Source: Vanilla planifolia
Lineage: Eukaryota > Streptophyta > Magnoliopsida > Asparagales > Orchidaceae
DNA: 64,000 bases
Reading direction: 5' to 3'
Assembly (NCBI GenBank): GCA_023846275.1
Contig: JAIUJO010000235.1
Coordinates: 570,907-634,906 of the forward strand
The notes under the pieces are model-generated. The model ran no database searches, was not told the DNA's origin, and saw nothing but the letters and a program-made list of their open reading frames with translations. Made by a program: the position numbers and the translations under genes. Each line of letters begins with the position of its first letter. The stretch's first letter is position 1. Shown here piece after piece: positions 13,041 through 26,905 of the stretch.

Positions 13041-13900
13041 GAATGTGATATACTGTGCACTAGCAATGTCTGCAACCAAATCCCATGTGAGAGATAAGGA
13101 TCGAAGTTAAGAGACCTTCTACTAGAAGTTTCATTAACTAAACAAATTCTTTCTTACACTAATGCCCATAACTCTTCACCCACCATTTTACTCTCCTGAT
13201 CTAATCATCAAACCATCATCTGCCTCAACAAGGCTCTAAATCATATCTTACTATCTTATTACCCATTTAAGTCAAACTCCCCATTAACACAAAAACCAAG
13301 ACCTCGTTGCCCTTTTTATCTTTGGTACTCTAAACACTAATGCTTATGAAACTCTAAGATGTTATAACCAAAAAGATATCTTCTTTTAATGATTGTCCTA
13401 AATTTTTATATTTTATTTATGTGAAATTAGATGTGATAAAAACCACTTTGTATGATTTTATGCTTAACCCTTAAAATGTTGTCACCTACATAGCTTAATA
13501 ATCTACACTACAATTTAGAAATGCTAATCTTTAAATAGTTCTAAAGTATCATACACTCTACCTAATCCTAATTAATGCATAATATCTTTTCATATTCTAC
13601 AATAATCTATTGAACATCTCTTGTATTATAGGCTCAAATTTAGACTATCGTAAAATTCTAAATCAATTCTACATCAAATAGGCTTCCATTAATAATAACA
13701 CACTTTTACTATTGCCACTAAGAGCATAGTCTTTCAAACCACATGTTTGTTAACTTTAGCTAGCTTGTAGTTTCGTTTGCAAAACACTATATTTTTACCA
13801 AAGGCAAAGTAAAAGACATTTCCCTCAAGTTTACTGCTTGTTCGACAATGGAGAGGTAGGAGTCACCTAAATGAAAATAATGCAAGATAGCTTACACAAT
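13040..13900. other. Unassigned DNA, C-rich on plus strand in part
   Basis: Bases 13140-13340 are notably C-rich and G-poor on the plus strand, unlike the surroundings. No recognisable reading frame or terminal repeat. Confidence 0.4.
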
Positions 13901-16900
13901 TATTACAATAATTTATTTAATTTACAAAAAAAATAATATGTCCTAATAACTAAATAATACGAAAGGACGTTGCCAAATTAATATATAAAACATCAATATA
14001 ATAAAAAGTTAAACAAGTGAATCTAAATTTAGTATCGGTAAAGCCAACTTTCCATTTTTTTGTTTTATATAAAAAAAAGACTTAATGATAAAGTGATTAC
14101 CATATTCTTCAAAAAATTACTTCCATTTATACGAATCAAAGGAATATATGAAGAATCAAGAAATTCCAATAACTCAATCTAATTCTAAAAGATATTAATA
14201 AGTACTAAATTACAATTTTATATAATAAGTGCCTATCCAATTTATTCCATTTTGCATATCTCAATGTATCTTATACAAGTATATTATAATATACAAGTAG
14301 ACAAACCTACTTCAACTAATTTCTTAACTCTAGAGAAAATATTGTATAATGCTAGACTAGCATATAATACGTTGTATAAGAAACCCACAATAGTAATCAT
14401 GAATGGTTGTGATTACATGAAAAGTAGATAGAACAAAAATTATACAAATAAGACCAAGAAATACCAAAATCATCAAACCTAACTCATATATAAGTCTATA
14501 TCATAATGGGATGACATTAGTATTGTACTAATATATTTAAAATCTATCTATATATGATTTGTAAGATTTATTATATTAATACAATTATGTAGTATAGTTT
14601 TACAACGATGCACATTTTAACTCAATTATTGTGATTATACTAGTATGACCTTAACATCATAAAAGTACAAAAAAATTAGCTCACTTATAAATTAAGTCCT
14701 CAACTCTTAACACATAATCTACACTGGCAATGACTTTATTGTATTTATGTGACGTTTCAAACTTTACGTCACATAATATCTATTAGCTTCCCATTCAATT
14801 ATCGAAAGATTACATCATATGGCACCACATATGATATAATTTTGTATGAATTGCTAAAATTGAACACCTTAAAACAAATTACAAATAGTGTAATTGATAA
14901 ATGTCTCGCATGATCACATTCGACTTAATCAATATTCGATGTCATGCAATGTAGATCAAATAATAAGATAGTTGATTGCTACAAACACAAAAGGCATAAG
15001 TAACATGTTGTTTTTATTGCTTTTGCAAAATATAATAGTCAGTTTATTTAACACTTGAAATCTATATAATAAATTTTTATTAAAGGAAATTTATATGAAT
15101 GTAAATATGTATTAAATGCATGCCAATATTCACCTAAATTTAAAATTCATGAGTGCTATATTACTATCACTTTTGTCATACAAATATAAAGTTTTAAGTT
15201 TTATATTCTAAAAAAAATAAAGTGTACATTACGATTTTTTTGTAGGCAATTGTTTTATCAAGAGCTTAGAAAATGACTCCTTAATTTATAGCTAGGGCTG
15301 CACATGACCAAAGCCACCAATACTCATTGACTTATCCTCAAATGTTGATTACTCCATCTACACTTGATTAAGTTTTTTAATTAATTAATTCAATATTTGA
15401 TTTTGTGTTGCATGATTCTAAAATCACTCAAAAACATCATTAATAAAACAACATGAGATTTCGTTGGCATCAAAAAACTGTTTGGAAAACAATGTTAATA
15501 AATTAAAATTATTTGTATTTCACTCAAAGAACTTCTTTTCAATATATAAACTTATTCCTCAAAATTATATTTCATTAAAGAGTTTTAGCGGCATTGAAAA
15601 TATCATAATGATTTATTGTAAACAAAAATGTCAATTCTTCAAAGATGCATAGTTTGTTTTTGTTATAATTAAATAAAAGTATTATAATCTTAATTTTTAT
15701 AACAAATATAAAAATCAAATAAAAGATACATCATAATTATAGTAAAATACTTAAACTATTTGCAAAGCACAATAAAAATTTCTTTACAATAGAAAACTAT
15801 TTCACTAGAAATAAAAAAATTAAAATTCACAAGAATTTAAAAAATATTAAAATAATATAATACTCAACATATTGAAAGCTGTGTAGAACAAATTTATTAA
15901 AAAACTTTAAATCATTGAAAAATAAAAATTATTGTATATAATTAAATTTTTTTTTAATTCTGTGCCTAAAAAATATTAACAAAAAATTAATTTAAAAATT
16001 CAATTTATGCAATCTATGTTATTAAAGAAAATAGCAAAAGAAATTAAAGAAATAGAAATTTATCTTCAAAGGTCTACTTTAAAATTCAAACAAATTTTTT
16101 TACAATATATTGATAAAAATATAAAATACAAAAGATGCCCTTTAATTTACAATATATCAAAAATATTCATATTGGTTAATGAAAAGATAGTTTGTGATGT
16201 ATCTAAAAATGTGTTAATAAAAGCAAAGGTTCATATATAAAAAAAATATATAAAGTTGTCAAGATTTAAAAATCTAAAATATTTTTGTTTATTTGAATAA
16301 TTGGTTAGAAAGTAAATTTTATTGAAAAATTTAAGGAACAAAAATAGATAAAACTACTGAGATAAATGACAACTTAAATTTCGTAGATTTATCTGAATAA
16401 CATGTGAAGAAGTGATTCTTTTGTTTAGAAATATGACAACCTTAAAAGGTATACATCATTTATTAACACAAGAATCATAAATGAGTTATTATAAATTAAA
16501 AAAACATAAATAGTTTACAAAAATGTTACCATGTCAAACAATTAACTTATGAAAAAATATTTTATCTTTATATAAATAATACAATAGTACAAGAAAAAAT
16601 AGTAACATCAATATAATGAACATATAAATTATTTTGTATATTTACACCAAACATAAACAAAAACATTTCTAAATAATTAAGTTTAGGAAAACTTAAAATT
16701 ACAATAAAAATTAAGATTTAAAAATTTAAAAATGCAAATATCTAGAAGCATAATGAAATAATCAAAATAATTTTTTGTTTTGGATTACACGGACAGTTAT
16801 ACAACAAAAAATTTAACAAATTAATTAATAGATCAAAATAAATAACAAGTAAAGATATGGTGTAGACATGTAACAGAAGAGTAAATAACACTTCATAATT

Positions 16901-16980
16901 AATGATGTTTTGTTGGAGATTTTGAAGGTTTAGGACTATATTAATTCGCTTTTCCCCTTCTTTGCAATACATCAAGTTAT
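13900..16980. other. A-rich, extremely AT-rich block
   Basis: A on the plus strand clearly exceeds T, most strongly from about 15640. Several frames of 60-80 codons (for example 16007-16240 plus and 16742-16975 minus) consist almost entirely of Lys, Ile, Asn, Phe and Leu codons. That is what random AT-rich DNA gives, so I do not call them genes. Confidence 0.55.
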
Positions 16981-17770
16981 GTATTAAGAGGGCTACTGGA
17001 TAAATTTAACTAAATGTTTTTATAATTTAGTGTTCATTTTATTTATGATTAGTAAATGTTGGATCATTTTTATGTATCATTATAGGGAACTCTTTCTTTT
17101 ATGAGAATATTTTTATTCTACATTCAAAATATTTTGTTTCTTTTTAATTAGTTAAAAAAAGTTTTACCCACTATTGCAACAGTGAATTGTTTTTACTTTT
17201 ACTTTTTTGTTTGTATGTTATTTTCTTATTTCGAATTTGTTGGCTATTTTTAACTTTTTTCATTATTTCAACTAATATGCCTTGCATTATGAAAAATTAC
17301 AATATTATTTTCAAGATTTTAAATAATTTTTAGTGTTCTTAATCTTCTTATTTTAATTGAGTTGTTTTGTTTTAAAAAAACATTTTTATTAAATTTATCA
17401 AAGCATTACTGATTGCAATTTTGTAATAATACAAGTTTTAGTTGTTACACTTTGAACAACTTGAGTAGTATATAAATTTATTAGATTTGCTACACAAATA
17501 ATTTTATTTCAAATGTTAGATTTTTTATATTATTGAAAATATATAATCGATTTATTTTTCCAATTTTTAATTGATTTAAATATTTTACGGCAAAATTAGA
17601 TTTTATTTCCTCATTATAATATTTTAAGTTATATTTGCTTGAATATGAAGCTTTCAATACTAAATGTCTTTGAAGATTAATGTGATAGTCTTTCTGGCAA
17701 TAAAATTTATTTTGTTTTTTATTAAAAGAATTTTTTTTAACGAACAATAATATATACTTTGTAAGTTAGA
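16980..17770. other. T-rich (plus strand) block
   Basis: The strand bias flips near 16980 from A-rich to T-rich, and back near 17770. It is the second T-rich block of similar size in the window. No coding support. Confidence 0.55.
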
Positions 17771-18333
17771 ATTATTTGCCTTACAAAACATAAAGTTTTA
17801 GAATTCTAAAAATTTATATATTATCATAATGAGAAGCATTTTCTTAGTAAATAAAATTACACCATCAAAAAATAGAGAAAATTTAATTTACAAATATTTG
17901 AAGAAAATCTATTCTAATAAAATATAATTAGTACATAAATGATACGGTGAATTAAAAAGTGTATGGAAAGGGCTATAAGGCATTAAATGATCTAAATAGT
18001 TAATAAAATATTCAATGATATAATAAGAAAATTATTCAAGTAATTTTAAACCATATCAAAGAAGATACCCTAAATAAATCAAAAAATGTAAAACATTATT
18101 TAAAATAAAAAATTTTAAATTATATTCTTTTCATTTCATAAAAAGTATGTCTTTTAAAATAAAATAAGTCTAACTAAAAAACATGTCAAACAATTTGACG
18201 TTTAAAATAAAAACAAATTATGCAATGAAAGTAAAAAAACTCACAATTGCAATCTGAAATATTCAAATGTAAAATATGTATGAAAATAGTATAGGTATTA
18301 AAAAAATTAAAAATAAACAGTTGAAAATGATCT

Positions 18334-18409
18334 AATAATAAATGCACCTTATTTTTCAAAAGCTACGGTGTAATAATAAATGGACCTAATTTTTAAAATA
18401 CTACATTTT
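18334..18409. repeat. 38-bp tandem dimer
   Basis: Two adjacent 38-bp units, both starting 'aataataaatg.acct', alike at roughly 70 percent of positions by eye. Confidence 0.6.
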
Positions 18410-20065
18410 AATGTCAAAAAAATTAATAATTTTTTATTATATATTCATTGAGAAATTGTTTGTTCAAACTTTAAATGTTTTCAATAATTAAGTAATAGTT
18501 GCACTATTGATGTTTTAATTAAGATATCATATTTTTCTCAAAATATAACTAAACTGAAAAAAACCAATGAATCAAGAAGCAAAGCTGAAAGAAATCTATG
18601 TATAAAGATTGAAATTTGTCCAGCATTATGCAAAAATTTTAAGACAATTTACATATAAAGATTTAATTTTAAAGTGTTTTATTTACCTTAAATATTATTA
18701 TTAATACTTGTGTGATATTGTTATCTAAGTTGCACACCTATTATATTTTTGTATTAAAAATATTTTACAGACAAATTATGAATAATGTTTTGAAAATCTA
18801 AATGTTTTTTTTTTGTTTCTTGTATATAAAAAATAAACCTTTATAACTTAAATAAGGTTATACAACTACCAAGGAATATAAAATAACCTAAGTGAAAAAA
18901 TATTTAAAATTTTAACATTTACTTCAAAAAAGTAAATATAATAATATACAAAATTATATGACAAAAATATTATATAAATTAAAAAATATTTGTTTATAAT
19001 ATAATGATAAATGTGTTAACCTACAAAACATATTCATACGAAAATAAAAAAATTTAAAAGCATAATATATTACGTTCCTTGCAACGTTTAAATATATTTG
19101 CAAATATACCAAAAACTAATGCTATTGTTGTTCAAGCTATGCAAAATGCTCGAGTTCATAAATTAAAAAATTATAAAAGCCATACAATCAATACATTTAA
19201 AATTTAAAATTTTTTGGGAAATATATTATAAAAAATTTCATAATTATTTAGTTATTAATAATATTTTTTTAAAAAAAATATAACCAAGTAATAATTACAA
19301 AAGTAAACATCATTGAACATTTACAATTAAAACAATTTTCTAAATAAGTAATAACTTTTGTCCCATTATTGTTAAACAAAAAGGGATTCAAAAAATAGAA
19401 AATGAAAAACATTAAAGATCATAAAAATAATATTGTGTGCAACTATATAGGCAAAGTAAATATGCAAATATAATTAGAGTATAAAATAAAAATTAAACAA
19501 TGAATAAACTATCATATCTAATTGTTCACAATTTGAAAAAACTAATATAGTAGTTTTTTTGAGAAATTCAATATTAAAACGTTCAAATTAAAAAAATATG
19601 GCAACAATTAAAACTATATGTGTAATAATACATCAATATATGTTGTTTTATTATTATAATCCTAAGAAATATCTTTGCACACCTCCATAAAATTAAAACA
19701 TTTGTAGTGATTAATAAAACTAAAACATATATATTGATGCATAGAATTTTTAAATATTCAAAATTTTATGCATAATATAATAAACATAATTTTTCTTGTT
19801 GTATCTCGAACTTTATTTTTCTGAAAAGTAGAAAATGTGTAGTAAAAAACTTTCAAACCAAATATATAACATTAAAATGAAACTAATTATTGCATAAAAA
19901 TATTTTTAATAAGATAAAAACTTATTTTAAATATTTAGTTATATATATAAAATATAATAATATTAAAATTGATAGTGAATTCATAATATTAAATTTTAAA
20001 AAAAATTTCATAATACATAAATAAATTATTTTTTTGAAACAAATTTATTAGAAAAGATTTTTAAA

Positions 20066-20084
20066 ATATATATATATATATATA
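20066..20084. repeat. (TA)n microsatellite
   Basis: About nine perfect TA units. Confidence 0.9.
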
Positions 20085-20149
20085 ACATGTGGTATAAATA
20101 AAAATTGTAATGCAAGAAAACTTTTAATTATTAAATTTTTATGCTATCC

Positions 20150-20640
20150 ATTGCATATGTTCATATTAGAAAATAATGACCTAGTCATTGATGACAATTC
20201 ATCAGCTAGTTATAATACTTGCAAGATAAAAAATTAGAAAAGTATGTTATATGGATGCTCTACATACTCTCGAGAATTGGATATTTTTGTTTTATGATGA
20301 TGTCTCCCACTATCACATCAGACAATTGATCTTCACAGATGTCTTTACTATTCATTTCTGAATAGATTCCTACAAATGACCATGTGTGTTGGATTTCACA
20401 TATTAACTATGTTTGCTTTCTTATTGAACTCAATTGGATCAAGTAACCTCAAATTGAACAACTAATAATGTTACATAACGTCAATTATTGGATGTAACAC
20501 TCAAAAACTATTATAATGTTTAACATGAAATAAACATAATATATTGCAACATTGTCAAATATGTCATTGCCAATAAAGGTAGCATATTGGATCACAATAT
20601 ATAAAGCTTTAATAATAGAAAAAAATCTTTTGTACTTAAA
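20150..20640. other. Less AT-rich island inside the AT-rich block
   Basis: About 490 bases with clearly more G and C than either side (for example 'gatgtctcccactatcacatc' region near 20300). It may be a foreign insertion. No frame or terminal repeat identifies it. Confidence 0.4.
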
Positions 20641-21280
20641 AACATTTGATAACATAAAAATTTAATTCCATGCGAATATTAAAATATTAGATATTATGTG
20701 ATATCAAAAACATTTATGTTTCATATCAATTTGTAAAATAACTAATTTTTCATAAATAAAAAATGAACCTAAAAAATTGTAATTCAATTCAATAATTAAA
20801 TTTTCAATATAAATATAATAAGTAGAAATATATTAAAAAATTAAACAATATCATCAATAAAATTAAATATTAATATATTAAAAAATATAAATTTTTACAC
20901 AATAAATGAATAATGAACCTCTTTATATTGCATGCTAAAATCACCTACAATACAAATAAAAGATATTAAAAATTGAAACTTATACAAAAAATAATTAAAA
21001 TAGCAAATATTTAAAAATGTAAATGTTATTATTATAAAAACTGTGCAAAACCATTAGTGATGACATATAAATATATAAATTAAAATTAAAAAAAGAAAAA
21101 TAATAAATGGAAAATACATGAAAAAATAGAAAGAATAATAAATTCATGTTCATTTTCTCATATAACCTTTTAAAGATATATGTGATGATAAACATGGGGA
21201 AGACTAATGAATATGTCAGCTGAGATTTCCTCTTAATGTTGAATATATTTTTTACTATTAATGTCAATTCTAAAATAATA
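20640..21280. other. A-rich, extremely AT-rich block
   Basis: Continuation of the A-rich composition seen before the island at 20150-20640. A 90-codon minus frame at 20995-21267 is only the complement of A-rich sequence (Phe, Leu, Ile, Tyr) and has no other support. Confidence 0.5.
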
Positions 21281-21990
21281 TTGAATTGTCAAATTAAACT
21301 CTAATCTCTTTTTTATTTGTAATGTCAAATTCATTATTATTTTTTTTAATTTATGTTTTTTTTTAGTGTATTAAAAACTTATTTTTCATAATTTAGATAT
21401 TTTAAGTTATTTGTTATTTCATTTGATTTTATGAACTTAAAATATTTTATTTTTTTACATGTATGTGCTTTTTATGATAACACTTATTCTATTAAATCAC
21501 TTTAATATCATGCATGTTTAATCATCTTCTACTTTTAAATCCAAAAACGTCTTTTGCAATTTTTACTAGAAGATAAAGAATAGTAACCTCAATTTTTTAT
21601 CCATAGAATTTGATAAATAATTTTGATTTTTTTTGTTATTTGTTATTACAGTTATAAGCAATTTTTTAAAAAGTTTTCTTATATATATTATGATATTTTC
21701 AATCTTTCTTATGATACTTCAACTATTTCAAAAAAAATTATATCTTTAATTTAATCCTTTTAAATATTTAATAGTAATGACGCACATTTTTTCTTTATTT
21801 TTTTCAAAACTCTATGTAATGGAATGTTGTGCAAAGCATACAATTTTGAACTATTTACCAAATAGTATACCTATTTTTAATGTGACAAATTTATGTCAAG
21901 AATTTTCTTTATTTTTATATTTTGATTTTTGTTTAATTATCTTAAAACTTTTTAAAATAAATTTATATAAGACAAATAAAATTTGATATT
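21280..21990. other. T-rich (plus strand) block
   Basis: Third T-rich block. It shares short features with the block at 3940-4560: 'ttttatttgtaatg' (4319 and 21311) and an 'atcatcttct' then 'ttgcaattttt' order (4480s and 21520s). This could mean a common origin, but in such simple sequence it may be chance. Confidence 0.45.
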
Positions 21991-22510
21991 ATATTTTATT
22001 TGGACAAAACATTCCAAATTGTTGTAATTTAAATGAAATTGTGTAATTAAGGAAATGATTATTGTTATAATTGTTTAAAGTTTTAAAAATTATTTTATAT
22101 TATGTAAAGAACGTTCTCATAATAATGCAATGATTGAAAATAAATTATTATAAATTAAAAAATGTCACTTTAAAAGTAAATAAATACACTTCATTTTATA
22201 CATTAAAATTTTTTTAATATTATAATATGATCAAATAATACATCAAACTTCTCAAATAATTGTTAAAAATTACTATTATAGAACTTATGCTTTTAAGGTT
22301 TTTAAATAACTTGCTAACATTTTTAATAAATGATATAGTAATAATTTAAAAAACCATAACCAAGGAAAAAAGATAAATAATATACAAATATAAAAAACAC
22401 AAAAATAGCAATGATAACTAAAAAGAAAATTTTTAATTTGTTGTATAAAGCATGATGCTAAAAAATTTAAAATAAAAAATAATAAATATAATATTTCATT
22501 AGTAGTAGTA

Positions 22511-22549
<39 letters not shown>

Positions 22550-23470
22550 TACAAAAATTCAAAATATTAGCCTTATAAATTATATACACAACATAGCCAT
22601 AAAAAGTGATATTTACAATATCATTTGGATAAAACCCGAATGCATTAAGCAACTATAATGATAGGATTTAAAAACAATCATTTAATGCATCAAAATTTAA
22701 ATTTTTTAAGAAACTTTCTATTTTTAAAAAGGAAAAACACTTATAACAATTAATAGTAATTTGTTTTGTATAAGATAGATATAAATTAAGAAAAAATGTA
22801 TGATGAAATAATTTTTACTATAATGATAGTATTGTCAGTTGTTCACTAAAACATAAAAGGATTATATTTTAAAAATTAATGTTAAATAATAATTCACTAA
22901 ACTAAGATGTATAAGTTCCATAAACAATTATACAAAAAAAATAAAAATTCATGTAAATAATATAGCAAAGTAATCAAATAAAAAAGCCCAAGACATTTGT
23001 TAAAAAAAGGACAAATATTAAACATGACATATAATGTACCAGCTTTTCAATTAATTTTAGTATAAAAAATTCGATAAAAAAAATTAATGGTCCATACTTT
23101 TTTAAAAAAATACATCAAAATAAATAATTTACCCAATAAAATAGTCATTACCAATGTAAAAATTATAAATACATAACAAAACTTAAATATCATAATGAAA
23201 GAATTGAATTACCAACAAAAAATAAGATAAAAAATCCTTACATGATATTGCAAGTTAAAGAAAGTTAATGTTACAAAACAAATTTTAAAATTAGCAAAAT
23301 ACACTGAATAATTAAGGTAATGGAACACTTAAAACATTAAAATTTAAATCTATATCTAATTTACAAAAAAATATTCTTATCATGGTAACCATAATAAATT
23401 TTTAACAAAACGTTGTAAATTATTAATTTATTTAAAACAAATAAAATGTTATAACCCAAGTGCAAAAAAG
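21990..23470. other. A-rich, extremely AT-rich block
   Basis: A-rich on the plus strand up to about 23470, where ordinary composition resumes. Two overlapping minus-strand frames (22285-22554 and 22467-22652) come from translating the trinucleotide microsatellite and are not genes. Confidence 0.55.
22501..22549. repeat. (AGT)4(AAT)n trinucleotide microsatellite
   Basis: About four AGT units followed by about twelve AAT units without interruption. Confidence 0.95.
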
Positions 23471-24900
23471 TTAAATAAATAACGTAGCTGTGAATCAAAA
23501 GAAGGCTACTACTACTATAAAAATGGTTTAGTTGGACATAGATAATGCTTATGAGCCTTGTTGGGACTAATTAGTACACAAAGTGATGCATGTCAAGTAT
23601 TAGTACAAGACTCACAATAGTAAAAAAATATACTTAAGGTTAATAAAGGTAGAGGATGATTTGGACAATAAATGTGTGTATAAATGTGAAGTAATGGATA
23701 AATTTATAATAATTGATCCTAGTATGACAATGCAAAAAGACAAGAGGAGAGCTAAGATGACTACTTAAAGATAGTTTTCTCACCATTCATTTCTTTTATT
23801 TATATGTTCTTTATTCAAGTAATTATTTAACAACAAATTAGAATTATTAATAATTTTTTTTTCTTATGTTAGTCACATTGAACCATTGTTTCTTACGCCA
23901 TTTTTTAAAGATAAAAAATCATTGTGTTGTTTATTAATTTTTTTGTTTAGTGTTTAATATCATGTATGTCAACTTCAAGTAGTTTTATCTACTATAGAGC
24001 TCCATTAAATGATTCATTGGTAAAGCTACAATCGAAATTAAGTAATTGAGTGTTGGAGACATTGCCTAAGAATTGTTTAACTTCAAATTTTAGAGCTAAT
24101 AGATGGAGCTCTTAGTGTAATAGTTTCCCATCTAGAACATGTGCTCTATAATATACTTAGGGTTAATATTGTTAAACTAATCACTTAATACTCAAATGAC
24201 ACATATGTTTACGTTTGTCTTACTCATCGTAAGGGGCATTGTTTTGTGTGATCTATATATAAGCAAAAATGTCAATCTTTATCTTAAAAATAAGCTGCGA
24301 ATAAATTACTAAATAATAGTTAACTATTAAAATCTAAATAGTTAAACTAATCATAGGTTTAATCTTTAAACATTAAGAATTGAAATTATGTTAACACATA
24401 GTCTTCAATTTAATATGCATATTGATCACACAATGTCATGCCCTTTAAAATTATTATTTTTTTGTTGAACACTAGTTATGATGCTTTGTTTGATAACAAT
24501 GCCTAAGAATTTCTAATTAATTTTGTGAGTGAAATTTTAGATTTTTAATTACTTATATTTATGCTCATGGAAGAACTTAAGAAACAGCGAATGTTAAACC
24601 CTACGAACGTCATTGTAGTTGAAGCAACAGATCATTATGCAATTTATTTTGAATTTAATTTTAGAAATTTTAATTTTAATTAAAATGCTATGTTTGATTA
24701 AAATTATTTTTGCAAAACACAAAAATCAAACTTTTTAATCACTAAAATCTTTATTTAAATTAACCATGTAGGAAACCATAAGATTCATAACTTTCATTAT
24801 TTTAAAAATCATCTTAACCTCGATCTCTTCTTCAAAAACCTTCTTCCAATAATGCAAAAAAGTAAATAAAGAAAAAATGGCTTGTTCTAATTGACCAAAG
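23470..24900. other. Unassigned moderately AT-rich DNA
   Basis: Composition typical of the retroelement-derived parts of the window, but no protein motif or terminal repeat recognised. The phrase 'agttatgatgctttgtttg' (24475) resembles 'agttataatgctttgtttg' (11898), which may mark another dispersed repeat. Confidence 0.4.
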
Positions 24901-25065
24901 CATTTACTTTAGTAAGTATTAAGTGGAGGCATGAACACATATGCTATAGTATCTCATCATGCAATCACTCTTGAACCATTTATGTGCTTATTAAGAAGCA
25001 AAGGTCTCCAAAGTGAATTAGGGGGCAGCCAACCTTAAATGTTTGGCTACTTATATACCTACAAG

Positions 25066-25082
25066 TAAAGTTTATATACAAC
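25066..25082 (-). promoter_or_regulatory. Candidate TATA box
   Basis: A 'gtatataaac' stretch on the minus strand about 35 bases downstream of 'gtcccacattg' and some 110 bases downstream of the subrepeats. The position fits an LTR promoter, but there is no expression evidence. Confidence 0.35.
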
Positions 25083-25190
25083 TACCTCACAATTAGAAAA
25101 ACAATGTGGGACAAAAATTACAAATTTGTTTTTCATATATCACTTCATAAATTTTGAAGAAAATGTGCAGTATTAGATTTTTGTGGTAAG

Positions 25191-25600
25191 ATCGAATGAT
25201 ATAAAATTCATTTTCTTTTCTAAAACACGTAGATCTAAAACCAATTGTTTGAACCGATAGTCATCATAATCAAATGTTCAAATATTCATCATCTTTTCAT
25301 AAATGTATAGATTTAAATCAAATCATCCGGTATTGTAATTTTCAAAGATCGAAAGGTTGAAGATTCATCTTCCTTTCTTAAATTTCTAGAATTCAATCTA
25401 GCTATCTAATTATTCATTTTTATGATATAATGGTCCACATTAAAATCAATCATGTATTTAAGATTTACCTTGAACCAATCACACTAATTTGGGATTTAAT
25501 AATTTACATTAAAATAAAGTAAGTGTTTATCATTTACCTTGATCTAATTACACAATTTGCAATATAATGATCTAGATTTTCAATCGTGAGGCTCTCATTT
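25191..25600. repeat. Direct subrepeats of 68-80 bp, five to six units
   Basis: Three units of about 76-80 bp, starting near 25191, 25271 and 25349, share 'gatcgaa.g', 'attcat..tc.tttc..aaa' and 'agat.taaa.ca.' landmarks. Two further units of exactly 68 bp (25424-25491, 25492-25559) share 'acattaaaat', 'atttaccttga.c.a', 'acacaatttg' and are followed by a partial unit (25560-25579). The two groups may be diverged forms of one unit. Confidence 0.75.
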
Positions 25601-25609
25601 TTCTTAATC

Positions 25610-26905
25610 CATGCTCGACTCAAAAAACAACTAATGATGCTATATGGATTGTAATGGTTATTTTATGAGCACCATTAAGCCACCAAACCCAGTATTGATT
25701 GTGAACAACTATTTCTGAATAGTTATTGAATTCAAAGCATTCTTTTCATAGTGACTAATTGGCATGTTCTACAACTTCTTTTAGTCATTGAAATATGTCT
25801 ATAAATAGTAAAAATTTTAATATAAAAAATTGGTTAAGGAACAAGAACATTGTAAGCTACAAAATTTAAGCCGTAGTAACTTGTGCTAATTATTATTTTT
25901 GATTATTTTGCCCATCATTCTTTGAGCTCCAACTCTCCTTTTTTTCATTCAAGTAAAAGAAAAATACATTTGTGCATTGTGATATATTTTATCAAGCATA
26001 GGATTATTGTTTGCATCAAATTGAAAACACTTGTTATAATTTTTGTTTTTCTACAAGTCTCATTTCATTAAAAGATTGGCATAGCCCATTTATTTTATTT
26101 CATTTTTTTGTGCATTATCTTTTTTTGAAAGTCTTATACTAACTAGTTTTGTTTTTTTCCTAACATTATTAAGGGAGGCTATAGGTCTGAATTTAAATTG
26201 AATCATTAAAGATTGTTTTACTTTTTTTATTATTCCTAATTCTTTATTTTTCAAATTCTCTTTAAAAATTTAAAATAAAATTAATTAATTTTAAAAAAAA
26301 ATTAAAGTTACAAAAAAATGTTTAATAATGATTTATTTTAGGTAAATAGATAACCTAAAATTATTACTTTAAAATAGTTTTTAAAAATACTTTTTTAAAA
26401 GTCAAAATATTTTTTCAAGCAATTCACCCATCTCAGAAAACCAAGTTTCAGTTGGTTTATCCATAGAGAATAATTGCTTAAATTAATACTTGAACAAGTT
26501 TTTGCAAACATGCTTTTGAAGTGAAAACTACTATACGAATCTCACATACTAAGTTTGTATAACTTTTTATACATGTTGATTAATAGAACAAGTCAATGAG
26601 CTTACATTTATAAAGGTAAATAAAAATTTAAAAGTTTTGATGTGTAAGGCTTAACTACAAAAATTTGATGATTTGAGAAGGAGAAGCTTCTTGCCAATAA
26701 AATTTATATTACTACAATATTTAGTAGAGTTTTGTTGAGATGTCAAAGATTGATTCATATTAGTTACTTATTTCATCTTCAATAGTTAAGTATTTATTGA
26801 AAAACTTTGATTATATATGTTAGAAAGCATAGAGAAGTTATGCAAAAAGCTATAATCAAATAGCTTAAAAGTCTTTATAAATAGGTTAAAATAATTTTTT
26901 TCAAA
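25610..26905. other. Unassigned AT-rich DNA
   Basis: No recognisable frame. Bases 26060-26420 are again extremely AT-rich. The short frames at 25883-26071 (plus) and 26786-26974 (minus) show no motif. Confidence 0.4.

Larger units (their letters stand above)
17770..20150. other. A-rich, extremely AT-rich block
   Basis: A-rich on the plus strand, low complexity, no recognisable element ends or proteins. Confidence 0.55.
24900..25610 (-). repeat. LTR-like promoter region with direct subrepeats
   Basis: Read on the minus strand, this has in order: direct subrepeats (25600-25191), 'gtcccacattg' (near 25110), a TATA-like 'gtatataaac' (near 25075) and 'ggttggctgcccc' (near 25030). The last three landmarks have the same order and orientation in the LTR-like repeats at 12118 and 26905, which lie on the plus strand. 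This is the layout of an LTR U3-R region. No coding region of a matching element is visible beside it. Confidence 0.45.

Noticed and set aside
22285..22652. Two overlapping minus-strand frames rich in Ile, Leu and Thr
   Set aside because: They are translations of the trinucleotide microsatellite at 22501-22549.
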